Position numbers and translations under genes: made by a program. Source: Zymoseptoria tritici IPO323 (taxonomy: Eukaryota > Ascomycota > Dothideomycetes > Mycosphaerellales > Mycosphaerellaceae). Taken from it: a DNA stretch of 64,000 bases. Shown here one piece after another: positions 1 to 11,110 of the stretch (the first letter of the stretch is position 1; every line of letters begins with the position of its first letter). The stretch spans positions 1,984,001 through 2,048,000 of the forward strand of contig NC_018211.1 in the NCBI RefSeq assembly GCF_000219625.1, written 5' to 3'. Under the pieces are notes generated by a model. The model ran no database searches and was not told where the DNA came from. It saw only the letters and a program-made list of their open reading frames with translations.

Positions 1-544
1 CATCAATGAACCCTTCGTCTTCCGCCGTGTACTTCTCGCCGGGAGCTAGACCTGCGCGCGCACTCGGATGGGGTTGCGGTTGGCGCATCGAGGAGCTCGG
101 AGGAGCGGGACCGCGGGTGTCGGAGGTATCTTTGGCCACGGCGTCGCAGGCGTCGATCCAGTCTGAGTATACATCGACAGGGACAGAGAGGTCTGGAGGT
201 GAATGTGTCAGTCGGGTATCGAGAGCGAAAGACGGGCACGGACTCACAGTTAACGCTGGTCTGGAAGTTCTGGTTGCATGCTTTGCAGGAGAGGTTGCCG
301 ACGCCTTGCTTCTTGTCGATCTTGACGGTCACGGAGGACTCGTTGTTGCAAAAGACGCACTTGAAGGCCACGGCGAGAGCTTCGCGCTGGGATGTGTCAG
401 TGGTGAATGAGGTGGTTTGCGCCGGCGCGTGGGAAGGGAGGAGTGTACCTTCTTCGGGCCTTGAGGCTTGGAGGAGGACTTGCGTTTACCCTGTGATAAT
501 CAGCATTGGAAGTCGCGGAGACGTTATATCATTGCGCATACCAT
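1..544 (-). CDS. ELF1: Transcription elongation factor 1 (Elf1-type zinc finger), 3' end outside window
   Basis: Elf1 is a small zinc-binding factor that travels with RNA polymerase II and helps keep chromatin intact during elongation. I rebuilt four exons on the minus strand: 542-544 (ATG only), 449-490, 248-386 and 1-192. The introns 491-541, 387-448 and 193-247 all have GT-AG ends and keep frame. The protein opens with the basic MGKRKSSSKPQGPKK tail. The zinc site then follows as CVFC and CKAC in AFKCVFCNNESSVTVKIDKK and GNLSCKACNQNFQT, and then VDVYSDWIDACD, all typical of the family. The reading is still open at base 1 (ending EDEGFID), so only the last residues are missing. An ATG-only first exon is common for this gene in filamentous fungi. 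Identification is firm; the exon ends are inferred from splice signals. Confidence 0.9.
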
Positions 545-972
545 GTTTGCTGTATGAGATTGTTGTTGTAAGTGGTGGAAAGTTGTGTCGATGGAATTGG
601 AGGAGGGAAAGTTATGGCAAGAGGTCGAGATGCGCCAGCGTCATTAGCGTCAAATCTTAATTTTGAGCCGCATCCAGCTCCCCTCTCCACATCGGCGAGC
701 GCCTATCGTGTATCAGAACATTGATCAAGACACGTGCTAACCGAAACATGTGACCTCCTGTAGCGTTGATCTTCGATGCATCCACTCAAGCCGCTCTTCT
801 TTTCTGTAACATCCAGCTCCTCTGTTCACTGATCACGATCGACTGTTTGTTCTTTGCCTCGTGGTCCGCTTTGTTTGGCATATACGTGGAATGCTTGCTT
901 GACCTCAGCCAATCCAGGAGATAACAGAACTCAGATCCTCCTCTCCTCCTGACTGACGAGACCGCAAGAATC
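545..972. promoter_or_regulatory. Divergent intergenic region, ELF1 / URC1
   Basis: This 428-bp gap lies between the start of ELF1 (minus strand) and the start of URC1 (plus strand), so it should hold both promoters and 5' UTRs. I see no convincing coding sequence and no named regulatory motif in it. Confidence 0.5.
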
Positions 973-2704
973 ATGGACGTCAATGCAAAGCTCGACGCCA
1001 TTCTCACCAAGCTCACTCAGCTCGAGCAAGGCCAAGCAGACCTCAAACAGAAAGATGCCGTCCTCTCCACCACAGTAGAAGCCATCAACGGCCGAGTCAA
1101 CGCCCTCGCAGGAGTCAAACTATCCAGCACCGGTATCGCTCACGATGCCTCCTATCCCAGTCCCAAATTCGGTCCCAGCAGTCCCAAACTCCCTCCTCGC
1201 GGCCACCACCAGCGAGACAGCATCAGCTCCATCGACGAGACAGCCAAGGAACCCACCAACAGCACTGCAGAAGCAACCCCAGACTCCGCTACCGCCATCC
1301 GCCGTCCAAGCGTAGCAACCTCCAAAATCATCCTCACCTCCTACCCAGGTCAATCCGGTGTCGACCCCCTCCCCATGTCCTGGGGCGCCTCCTCCCCTCA
1401 AGTTCGCGGTCCCGTAGTCGTCTCCCGCAACCCGTCCACCATCCGCCGACGCAACGCCATCGGTGCTCACGGCGGCTCCTACAGCATCTACTACGCCCTC
1501 GCCGTCGCCGCCAAACAAATCGACACGGCCCACAAACCGGACTACACCAACACCGAACCCGCCGTACACATCGGTCCTTTCCCCGCATGGTCAGACCCGA
1601 AGAAAATCGTCGCTATGGATCCTCTCGGCCACCTCGCGCCGTGGATGTTCAAGGACATCATCCGTGAGGAAGGAGTGGAGATTCGTCCGACCATCGCCAT
1701 TACGAAAGCGCACATGAAAGTCCCGGAGCTGGAAGAGAGTGTACGTCTTGGCCGGCTTGTACCAGATGGGAAAATCTGCCTCAACGAAACGGGCGAGCTG
1801 AACGTCACGAAATTCGCCGTCGAACCAGTGTGGTACCTCCCCGGCGTAGCCGAACGCTTCGGAATCGACGAGGGGACCCTCCGGCGGTCACTCTTCGAAC
1901 ACACGGGCGGTTCATACCCCGAGCTCATCACGCGGAACGACATCAAATTGTTTCTCCCTCCCATCGGCGGACTAACAGTCTACTGCTTCGGCGACCCAGA
2001 GAAGATGTCCAACCCGGATGTGAAGTTAAGTCTACGTGTGCACGACGAGTGTAACGGGAGCGACGTCTTCGGCTCAGACATCTGCACATGTCGTCCGTAC
2101 CTCATCTTCGGAATCGAGGAAGCAGTCAAAGAAGCGCAGCGAGGAGGCAGCGGAGTGGTAATCTACTTCCGCAAAGAAGGGCGTGCACTGGGTGAAGTCA
2201 CAAAGTATCTCGTCTACAACGCCCGGAAACGAGGCCTAGATCGTGCGAGCGAGTACTTCAAACGGACCGAAAACATCGCCGGAGTCAAAGACAGTAAGTC
2301 CTTCCCCTTCCATTCCCACCCCACACCCCACACGCTTACTAAATCTCCTGCAGTGCGCTTCCAAGCTCTCATGCCCGACATCCTACACTGGCTCGGCATC
2401 ACCAAGATCGACCGCATGATGTCCATGTCCAACATGAAGCACGACGCGATCGTGGAGCAGGGGATTCCGATTCACGAGAGAGTTCCGATTCCGGATGAGA
2501 TGATTCCCGAGGATAGTAGGGTGGAGATTGATGCGAAGATTCATGCGGGGTATTGTAAGTCTTTGCGTCCCTTCATGGTGCACATGTGTGAGGAGATGAG
2601 AAAGTGCTGACAAATTTGGGTGTATAGTCACGACAGGCAAGATTATGACGGTAGAGGAACTGAACGAGGTCAAAGGTCGGGCATGGGAGGATGTAGATCA
2701 CTAG
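973..2704 (+). CDS. URC1: GTP cyclohydrolase II-like uracil catabolism protein Urc1
   Basis: Three exons, 973-2293, 2354-2554 and 2628-2704, give a 532-residue protein. The introns at 2294-2353 (60 nt) and 2555-2627 (73 nt) have GT-AG ends and keep frame. The C-terminal half is a GTP cyclohydrolase II fold. The zinc site C-x10-C-x-C is intact in HDECNGSDVFGSDICTC near residues 355-372, followed by the FRKEGRALGE segment equivalent to the nucleotide-binding EGR loop of RibA. In fungi this branch, with GSDICTCRPYL in place of the RibA sequence, is Urc1 of the uracil catabolism (URC) pathway rather than riboflavin synthesis. The N-terminus has a short coiled-coil (KLDAILTKLTQLEQGQADLK), then about 100 Ser/Pro-rich residues, then a conserved domain around AVHIGPFPAWSDPKKIVAMD. 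The call as the Urc1 branch rests on recalled family features; the GCH II fold is certain. Confidence 0.87.
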
Positions 2705-4715
2705 ACTCCAGGGTCCAGTCCGAGAGGATGCAATCGGTGAGATGGAGACAGAACGGTACCCATGACTCCGTGTCGTGGCGGCCAGAGGAGTGCTCGGCCA
2801 TCGCTCTGCATGAGGTGTTGATGGTCCAGACTCGAAAGCAAGCTGGCAAGACCGTACGGCAAACACATGTCTGCGAAAATGGCTGGTCGATCTGCCAGGT
2901 CACGGCAGACAGCTTCAGGTCATGCCGTTGTCCATGCGGGCCTGAGTTCGGAGCAAGACATCGAGTGGTTCGCCGATCGCAGTTCGTGCGAATGGAGCCA
3001 CGATCTTCTTGCCCTGGACGGCCTGGACTACTACATAGGCAGCTGGTTTAGCTTACCGAATGTGGAGACCCATCGATATCCATGCTTCCCTATCAGTCGC
3101 ACACATGTCTTGGCTCATCGTCGGAGGGATGTGCATGCCACGGTGTTCGGCAGAGCATCCCCCCAACCATCTTTTCTGCCGTCACACAGCCCACGTTACT
3201 TTCATGCACAAAGGTAGAGGGTTTACCCGATTCGGAGCTCGGATCCGGTGGTGGGTTACGGGGACTCCGTATTCGTCTCTCGTGTGCAATTTTGATGAGC
3301 TGGCTGCTTGCTGTTCAATCTTGCGGTGAGAGGTGACAAGTGAGACATCGTTGGGCTCGACTGCATTTCCAGAATGCGTTCTGATCGCGGTGACTCGGAG
3401 ATCGTTCTGAATGTCGGTGTGCGTGGACAGGCATCGGAGTATCGCACGAGTTGTCGCCGGTTGGCCGGGAGTTGAAAGTGCAGGCCTCCTCGTAGTCGAT
3501 GTCTGACCTGTGTCCAGGCCCGCATAGCAGTAAATGGTGGGTCAGTGCCGTCAGACTGTAAGTCAGCGCCCAAGAGCGGAGCGTGGAGTTGCTTCGCATG
3601 CGTTTGCATGTGAATCTGTATCAAACAATACTCCAAGCATGCGACCCGGCAGATCTTGCCGGGCTAGAACACACTCCCTGCCAGCAGCGACAAACAACGT
3701 CCACCTCTGGATCCTGTCCTCCGGCCGATCTATTCGCTATGCCTCTCCGAAGCCGCCCGGCAGCGGCGACGAACCCATGCATCGCACATGGCGTGGCACA
3801 TGGTAGCTGCAGCACCAAGCCCGCCTCGCCCCGCCCGTATACAGCCTGCCTGCCGTGACTGCCGACGAGGGTCCTGAGGGATTCATGTGAATGTACGCTG
3901 GCAGCAGCGGGAACTGCTCGCGTGTCCGTTGGGGATACTGTTACTACTGTAAGCTTGCCACTCAGCTCAGCTCAGCGGACGGAGGGAAGGAGTTTGTCCC
4001 CTCACGGGATCGAGACGGATCTGATCTCACGCAACGTTGATGCCATCTGCAGCATCAGCGCAGCACATCCACATCGAGAGCAGGACTCGGCGGGCACGGA
4101 AGGGCTCGGTATGCATCCTTGCACTGCCTGTTCGCCAGCATACTAGCATGGTAGCACGGTAGCAAGGGCGTGACTGGTCGGCGGGTTGCAGCAAAGCCAA
4201 GGTGCGGTAAGTCCCAAGTCCAGATTTCCCAAGGTAACAAACAGCACACGAGCAAGGTTTTCCCGATCCGATCCTGGGCGGCGCGCGCGGTGTTGACATG
4301 ACAGCTCAGCTTTGCTTCTGCTCGGCGGCCCAAGACGGAGGACGGAGGAGATGTGGAGGGCTCTGATTCGCACTTGAAAGGGTTCGTCAATTGCTCCGGT
4401 TGGTGGTAGTGAGGGGTTGGGGGGAAGCTGTGGGTAATATACAGGTACTTTGAGCTAGTACTAGGATCATGGTGACGAGTCGACGACACGGAGGCTGATG
4501 GATGGGGTGGGAACGAGGCTCTGCTTGGGTAGCTACTTCTTAATGGTGAGGTACCTCTCGACGATTTGTCTCTGCTTTCTTTCTCAACTTGCCCAACATT
4601 TACACCAAGAGGTCTTAAAGACTTGAGAAAGACTCTCGAAGACGACAAACATTGCAAGCACTGCCATCTGTTTCACTCCTACCAGCCTTACCTTCCCCGC
4701 AAGTGCAACGAAACC
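2705..4715. other. Gene-poor intergenic region (~2.0 kb)
   Basis: No open frame here has a recognisable domain, a plausible intron pattern or a good start. Overlapping frames of 80-140 codons exist on both strands but look random. The last ~150 bp before 4716, which are pyrimidine-rich, are probably the promoter and 5' UTR of the small gene that follows. Confidence 0.5.
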
Positions 4716-5021
4716 ATGGCCAACAAACTCAAACAACCCTCCCTCACCAAACCCTCCCTCACCAAACCCTCTCTGACCCCACCGCACCTCGCCCGCCAAC
4801 ACTCCTACTCCACCCGTCAAGATAACATCCACCACTCCGACGCAACCTCAGTACTGTCCAACATTTCCTCCCGACGTTCCACCCCTCCTCGCAGCCCGGA
4901 TGAGAGACCTCAATCCGACCGAAGGGAGAGCTGGGAGGACTGCAAGCTGAAGCGGGAGGGCTATGTCAGTTTCCCAGACTTCGATCGACTGCGAGCGATG
5001 GGAGAGGGGAAGAAAGTGTGA
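4716..5021 (+). CDS. Small hypothetical protein ending in a GYVSFPDFD motif
   Basis: This single exon encodes 101 residues. I chose the ATG at 4716 because its context (GAAACCATGGCC) is near-optimal and it follows a pyrimidine-rich leader; the frame is open upstream to about 4566 but without good coding character. The protein is hydrophilic and probably disordered. It has three imperfect PSLTKP repeats near residues 6-21, then a Ser/Arg-rich middle (NISSRRSTPPRSPDERP), then an ordered-looking C-terminus WEDCKLKREGYVSFPDFDRL. There is no signal peptide or membrane segment. I do not assign a function. The compact C-terminal motif, the ideal start and codon use like its neighbours argue that it is a real gene. 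It could also be a chance frame, though less likely. Confidence 0.6.
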   Translation: MANKLKQPSLTKPSLTKPSLTPPHLARQHSYSTRQDNIHHSDATSVLSNISSRRSTPPRSPDERPQSDRRESWEDCKLKREGYVSFPDFDRLRAMGEGKKV

Positions 5022-6210
5022 GGAATGTGGGATGGGAAATTGGGTCTTGAGGACGGGCATTTGGCTTTGGGAAGGATGGTTAGCGAAGACACTCCTTTGA
5101 CATTTTGGGAGATTGGGACAGGGAGGAGACGACCACACGAATTTCGAAACGAACCGCCGGAAACCCGGATGAAGCTGCTCAGGGCGATCGACCGGCCGAG
5201 AGCTGCTGCTGCCTGCAGTCGAACGATCTTGAATCACAACCGACCGACTCAGATCCCATCGCTTTCAGACCACAGCATCAGCCACGTGCTGAGAGCACCG
5301 GAAGGAGACCACGAAGGGAGGACGATCCATTCTGCTCTACGCCATCCCACTCTCCGATGGAAAGAACTTCCTCTCCCAGCTGTCGCACGCCACGCGGAGG
5401 GAGAAAGCGGGACTTCGATGGAACAGGCAGGCGGCCGATAGGTTCATGGATGCGTGAGATGGAGGGAAGAAGACGAGCATCGGCACTCATGCCGCAGGTG
5501 GATGTGGTGCTCCAACAGGTAGATGCGGATCGATTCGTTCTTTGTGTTGCTTCCGAGCGAGTACGTGTAAATGTGGATGGTGCGGAGAGAGGATCTGTAG
5601 TGGCGTCAGCGCGATGAGCGTGCTTCCGTACGAAAGCACTGTAGGGGTTTGACGCTGTGGAGGACTAGGCACGAGTGATTAGATAGGCAAGCAAGCCCTT
5701 CAGTCATCTTTGTTTTCATTTCGTTGCTACAACGCCATTCGGCTTGCGTTTCTTGCGTGAAGCTACCGCAGCCTCCCACGTCGGCTGGTACGACATCCTA
5801 CGCATTGCACCATTCTGCTCGCATCGCCTTGCCACCATTTCACTTTTTGAATTTCGTAGGGTCGCATTTGTCCGTGGCCACTCCTTCGGCGAGCCTAACA
5901 GCTTCGTTTCCTCCCTTAACTTCGTTTTCTAATCATACATGTTTTGAGGGTCGTGCTGACGTAGAGTGAAAGCACGACAGTAGTCGAGTTGGGTAGACAT
6001 TGAGCAGCGTCTCGCGAGCGATCGTTCGGGAGTCCTCCGGCTGGAACCTACGCCTTGTTGCAGGCGATCCAGGTGTGGGAGGCGCAAGGTCATGCCCTGT
6101 CGCTGGAGGCATAAGTCGCCTGGTCGCAAGTGTCGTTTCGAATCCTGCTGGCCCCCCGCGCGCAATGTTCTCAATGATCGTCCAAATTCAAAGATCCGGC
6201 TGAGGTACGT
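5022..6210. other. Intergenic region (~1.2 kb) downstream of BRE1
   Basis: This lies between the small plus-strand gene and the 3' end of BRE1 on the minus strand. A 170-codon frame at 5105-5617 on the plus strand is Arg/Ser-rich and shows no domain, so I do not call it. Nothing else stands out. Confidence 0.45.
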
Positions 6211-8609
6211 TCAGGCCAGGACAATATGCATATGATCGCCATTTCCAAACGCACGTCCGCAGCTCGGACATTTCCTCCTTCGATCCGCAATGAGTTTGTT
6301 GACGCAGGAGGAGCAGAAGACGTGGCCGCAAAGCTTAATGACCGTATCGCGGATGTTAGACGTGCAAATTGGGCAAATAGCGACTTTCTGTGATGATTGT
6401 TAGCAATTATCAGTTCCACGTTTGCTCTCAAATTCAGCACTCACCCGCCAATCATCCGAATTCGTATTGCTGATCGCAGCTTTGCTCTTCTTCAACGCCT
6501 CGTACTGCTTCTTCGCATCGTCGAGTCGGACTTTGGTCTTCTCCAGCTCCAGTTCGGCCTCGCGCTTGGCTTTGGCATTCGCGAGATTCTCCTTGTCCTT
6601 TGCACCCACGGCTGTCTTCAGCTCGTCAACGCTCTTTCTGAACCCCTCGACGGACGTCGTGGCTTCCTTCAGCTTCTGCTCGCTGATGCGATGTTGGCTT
6701 TCAAGCTTGGTGAGTCCATCTTTCGCCTCGGCAAGTTGTCGCTCGTAGTTCGTGCACAGCTCCTTGGTCTTCGAGTCGGTGTCCTTGAGAGTTGCGACCA
6801 TTTCGCTGGACCTCGCGTTTTGAGATTTCAATTGTCGAAGCTCGGCTTCCTTCATGTCCTTTGCTTTCATCGCAGCGAAGTACTTTTGATCGGCCTTTGC
6901 CTTCTCGGCCTGCAATCTTGATTTCTCTTCTTCCCAAACACCAATCTCCTCAAGCTTCTTCGTCGCGAGCACTTGAGTCTTTTTCCACGCGGCTTCCATC
7001 GATGGCAGCTCGTTGCTGAGCAGAGCGTACTGGCTGGTGAGCGTGCGAAGTTTGGACTTCAATGAGTCGACATCAGCGTGGTCAATGTCCTCTGCTTCTT
7101 TCGCCTCCGCCTCGCCCAGCTGCAATTCCAAACGCTGCACGTGAGATTCCAGTGCACCGATTCGCAGATCCCGTGCTTCGGCGAGCTCGAGTGCTTGCTT
7201 GTGCGCATTTCGACTGTTGTCCTCTCCAGCTTTGAGAATGCTGATCTCGGCACCTAGCTGGTCGCGCACGTGGCGTATGCGAGCAAGATCCGTCTCTGCG
7301 CGCGCGGCAGTCGCTTCGTTGTCTAGGGAATGGTCGCGACTCTCGTCATCCAGTTGTACCCGATATGAAGTGCGTTCAGCTTGCAATTTCTTTGCCTCCT
7401 CCCGAAGTTGCACATTGGTAGCCTCCAGATCATTGACTCGTTTGATGACGTCCTCATGCTGCGACTTGAATGTCTTGAACAAGGAAGTCTCCGCGTAGCT
7501 GTCATCCGTAAGGCTGGCAAGCTTTGTGCGAGCGGCACTCAGTTCATTCGTCAAGCGCTCATTTTCAACCTCGATTTCCTCAAGCTGCGCCTTTTGCTTC
7601 TCAGCAGCCGCCACGGCTTCCTTCCGAGCGAGCTCAACTTCAGCACTGGCCGCGCCGTTCTCAACGTCTCCGTTGGTGTCGTTGTGTTCCCTCTTCGGTG
7701 TCGCGGATGACTTCGCGGTGGTCGGAGACACATTCCCAGCATTCCCGCCCATGATCGCCTGCTTTTCCAGCTTCTGTACTTGAGCGCTCTTGACACGATC
7801 CAGCTTCCTCTCGGCGATCATGTAGCGACCCATGGCTTGTTCAAGTCGGTCATACATGGAATCCTTCTCGTCGATTGTTCTCCGTAATTCCACAGCATGT
7901 TCCTTTTCCTTGGCTAGAAGTTCATTCAACTGCTTGCGCAAGTCCTCCACATCCGAACTGGCTGAGGGAAGGCGGCCGAAAAGGTCGGTGATCGCGTCTT
8001 TGATACTGCCCGACCGAGCCTTGAGGTGTTCTGAAAATGCCTCGCTGTCCTCGAATTGCAGTGCCGACTTGTACATCTCTTCTCCTAATCATATTCTCAG
8101 CATGTTTCTTTCTCACGTGACGGTTGTGGATATTTGTGGAAATGTTGTCATACCGGCGGTAGCGGTCGCGCTCGGCGGTGGTGTCGGTAGCATTTCTGAT
8201 GCAAGCACGCGGACCTCGTCGAGAAGTTGTGCCCACCAGGCATCGATGGTTCGGAGGTGATCATTGTGATATCTTGCCTTCTTTTGAAGATCGCTGAGCT
8301 GGTCATCGGCATCCTTCTTCTGGCGCTTGTACTCTTTCATCTGTCGGAGAATGGCGTCCTTTTGGTAGTCCTGTGGCAGAAGACGTCAGCATCTCATCGA
8401 GGACACATTGCAGGTGACGGTGGAATGCGCACCTCGACATCGCGTTCTTTTTGCTCGTCCATGCGCATCGTGGAGCCATTTTCGTCCTTGAGACGCTTGC
8501 GACTCGGCGCAAGATCGTCGACATCGGCAATGAGAGCCCGCTTACGGTCTTCCATCTCGACCTTGTCTAGAGATGGGATCGTAGGATGTAGAGCCTTTGT
8601 GGCGGGCAT
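6211..8609 (-). CDS. BRE1: E3 ubiquitin-protein ligase Bre1 (histone H2B ubiquitination)
   Basis: Bre1 works with the E2 Rad6 to mono-ubiquitinate histone H2B during transcription. Four exons on the minus strand, 8433-8609, 8154-8370, 6445-8084 and 6211-6387, give 736 residues; the introns 8371-8432, 8085-8153 and 6388-6444 keep frame. The N-terminus has MEDRKRALIADVDDLAPSRK, then about 600 residues of almost continuous coiled coil. The last exon supplies the C3HC4 RING finger: CPICTSNIRDTVIKLCGHVF, then CSSC, then RKCPSCGRAFG, ending HMHIVLA. The whole RING depends on splicing the last intron; without it the frame runs to a stop soon after DDWR. A second ATG at 8555 (MEDRKR) is an alternative start with a better context, giving 718 residues. 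BDP1 lies divergently 353 bp away. Confidence 0.95.
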
Positions 8610-8962
8610 TGAAAAAAGCCAGGCTGTCACCGGCTATGGTCGTGAGCACTCTGCCGCGGCTCTCAGGTGCTAGAACTATTGGCGCATGGAAGGAATAGTC
8701 CTGATGACGCTGGTGAGTATTTGCGGCGGCGTTGCAGGGTGGTCGAATGTGTTGATGGAGGTCGTGTGCTTTGGTGGATGTGTTTCTTCAAGTCGAGGAC
8801 TTCGAGATTGAATCTCCTTTGCGGGAGCCCCCGTCGCGCCTGCCGAACTTTAGCCTCGATTAGATAAGGTAGCAGGTGCCGCGACTTCTTCGACATCTTC
8901 AACATTTTGCTGATCCATTGACACAACAATGACACTCACTCTACGATAGCAAGTAACACGAA
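8610..8962. promoter_or_regulatory. Divergent promoter, BRE1 / BDP1
   Basis: This 353-bp region separates the starts of BRE1 (minus) and BDP1 (plus), which therefore share an upstream region. I identify no specific binding site. Confidence 0.5.
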
Positions 8963-11110
8963 ATGCCGCCTGGACTGATCAGTTCCGCCGCGCCTGGCAG
9001 AAAGGCCGCGCCAAAGGCTGCACCTCGTCGTCGAGCACAACCTCCCGCTGGACCACCGCCGTCTGCACAACCAGCGCCTATTACTACACCGAGTGTTCCT
9101 CCTCAATCGCCTCCTCCGACTCAGCCTGTCACGATATCTGAACCTGCTCAAGAGCAGCAGCCTGCACGTGAAGCATCAATTGCTCAACAGCCACAGCCAC
9201 ATCCTCCACAATCGAGTGACCCCGCACAAGAGCCGGTTGTAGAACGTGAACAAAATGCTACAATCGTGGCCGATGCTCTCCCGACGCCAGCATCGACTCA
9301 GGCATCCGAGCAGGCAACGCAAATACGAAGCGAGTTGGGCCCTAGTAAAGACGTGACAAGTGATCCACCCGAACAACGAAGTGAGGCGGTGGAAGAAGAG
9401 ACGAGCGAAGGGCGATCGCAAGATCCAGTCACGCAAATTGTACCCGCTACTCAACAGCAACAACAGCCATCAAGCAGTACAACCTATGTGCCGCCCACAA
9501 GCCGGACTGCCGCACCGGCGCCCTCTCTGCCAGGACCTCCTCCCAAACGACCAGCTGTCGATGCGCCAGAGGCCGCAACTCGAAGACCTGCGAAGAAGAC
9601 GAAGAGGTCGTCCGCAAGAAGCAATGCCACCGTACAGGCTGTCGTCCAGGGTGAAGAGGACACAACGGCGGGTGCAGCACAGGAAGATACCACAGCACAA
9701 TCGGCGACTCAACCCGCGCCGAAACGCAAGGCAGCCGCACGAAGGAAACCTGCTGTACCAAGGAAGAAGAAGGCTGTGGTCGCAGCGTCAAGTGTAGCGA
9801 CCGTTACGGCAGGAGAGGATGTAGAAGAGGGGACGGAGACAGCTGCAGGCGCGATTAGGACGACCGAGACAGACGCCGTGGGAGGCGCCGAAGTCGACGA
9901 TGCACAAGCCGAGGCAGAGGCGCCTGCAGTTTTCAAGCCGAAGAAGCGAAGGAAGCCTGCAAAGAGAAAAGCAAAATCAGCAGTGACTGTGGCAGCAGAA
10001 GATGATGGCGAAGGAGCGGCGCAAACCGCAGAGACGCAACCGGAGGTGGAGGACGACGGAAACGAGTCTTCCGACCCAGAGCTGCACGAGATTGACCCTA
10101 ACAAGGTCTCGCTGTGGGATATCAGTCACGATGCGCGACACGGCAAGATGTCCGAGCGCGGCAAGAAAATGGCCGAGATCAACTGGGACAAGGTCGCTCA
10201 AGATCGACGCGACGCAGCGAATGCACTCGTCGCAAATTTCCAACGCGAGCAGCAACTAGCAGAAGACAGAGCAGCTGGGATAGAACCCGATGCTGTTCCC
10301 TCGACTGAAGATCCAGCTGCTACTCGCGCCTCTCAAGCGCCAGGCGAAGACAACTCCACTCCAGCACCACCTCCTCCAGCCAATGACGACCTTGGCCTAG
10401 GCTTCATGCTCGATGCCGACGGCAACATTGTCGCCGACGAAGCAACCCTGACCTTCACCCGCGACGCAGCCGCCCAAGCCGCAGCCGCCGACTCCGCGCC
10501 CGTCGAAGAATTCAACGACCTAACGACCAACATCAACCGCATGACATACATGAACCAAAATCGCCGGGATCCCGCTGATCGCTTGCCCGCCTGGAAATGG
10601 AAATCCGATCCCTGGAGTGAAGACGAGACGGATAAATTCTACGAAGCACTGAGGATGTTTGGAACCGACTTCTTCATCATCAGTAAAATGTTCCCTCCCA
10701 AGACGCGAAGGATGATTAAAGCCAAATTCACCCGCGAAGAGAAGCTCGACCCGACGCGGATCGACGCTGCGTTGACGGGCAAGTGCACGACGCCTATGAA
10801 TTTGGAACACTATTCGAAAGCCACGGGAAGAGATGTCAGCGTTTTCACGAAGTATGACGATCTTCAGCATGTGCAGAAGGTCATTGATGAAGGGATGAAA
10901 GATCGGGAGGTGGCGTTGAGTGCGGACGCGAAGAGGGATGCGAAAGAAAAGGAGAAGGAGGCGAAGGCGAAGGAAAAGGAGAAGGCGAAGGAGGAGAGGA
11001 AGGCGGCGAGGAAGGCTAAGTCGAAGAAAGCCAAAGCAGGCATGGGTGGGTTCGGTGGAGGGATGGGTGGCGGTGGACCGGAGGAAGATGTTGCCGTGGA
11101 GGCGGATTGA
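8963..11110 (+). CDS. BDP1: Transcription factor TFIIIB component B'' (Bdp1)
   Basis: Bdp1 is one of the three TFIIIB subunits (with Brf1 and TBP) that recruit RNA polymerase III to tRNA and 5S genes. The gene is intronless and encodes 715 residues. The first ~370 residues are low complexity, rich in Pro, Gln and Ala, with several basic clusters (RRPAKKTKRSS, KPKKRRKPAKRKAK) that probably act as nuclear signals. A conserved block follows (LHEIDPNKVSLWDISHD, near 375-395). The SANT/Myb domain sits near residues 545-595 (WSEDETDKFYEALRMFGTDF, then MFPPKTRRMIKAKFTREEK), with PADRLPAWKW just before it. The tail is a long Lys/Glu helix (about 650-690) and a short Gly-Met run. Order and motifs match the family. 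Confidence 0.95.
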   Translation: MPPGLISSAAPGRKAAPKAAPRRRAQPPAGPPPSAQPAPITTPSVPPQSPPPTQPVTISEPAQEQQPAREASIAQQPQPHPPQSSDPAQEPVVEREQNATIVADALPTPASTQASEQATQIRSELGPSKDVTSDPPEQRSEAVEEETSEGRSQDPVTQIVPATQQQQQPSSSTTYVPPTSRTAAPAPSLPGPPPKRPAVDAPEAATRRPAKKTKRSSARSNATVQAVVQGEEDTTAGAAQEDTTAQSATQPAPKRKAAARRKPAVPRKKKAVVAASSVATVTAGEDVEEGTETAAGAIRTTETDAVGGAEVDDAQAEAEAPAVFKPKKRRKPAKRKAKSAVTVAAEDDGEGAAQTAETQPEVEDDGNESSDPELHEIDPNKVSLWDISHDARHGKMSERGKKMAEINWDKVAQDRRDAANALVANFQREQQLAEDRAAGIEPDAVPSTEDPAATRASQAPGEDNSTPAPPPPANDDLGLGFMLDADGNIVADEATLTFTRDAAAQAAAADSAPVEEFNDLTTNINRMTYMNQNRRDPADRLPAWKWKSDPWSEDETDKFYEALRMFGTDFFIISKMFPPKTRRMIKAKFTREEKLDPTRIDAALTGKCTTPMNLEHYSKATGRDVSVFTKYDDLQHVQKVIDEGMKDREVALSADAKRDAKEKEKEAKAKEKEKAKEERKAARKAKSKKAKAGMGGFGGGMGGGGPEEDVAVEAD

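Noticed and set aside
2573..3636. Overlapping frames of 80-145 codons downstream of URC1
   Set aside because: They overlap in many phases on both strands, part lies over the last URC1 exons, and none shows a domain or a good start.
5105..5617. 170-codon plus-strand frame after the small protein gene
   Set aside because: Arg/Ser-rich, no domain, no splice logic, and codon use unlike nearby genes; probably chance.
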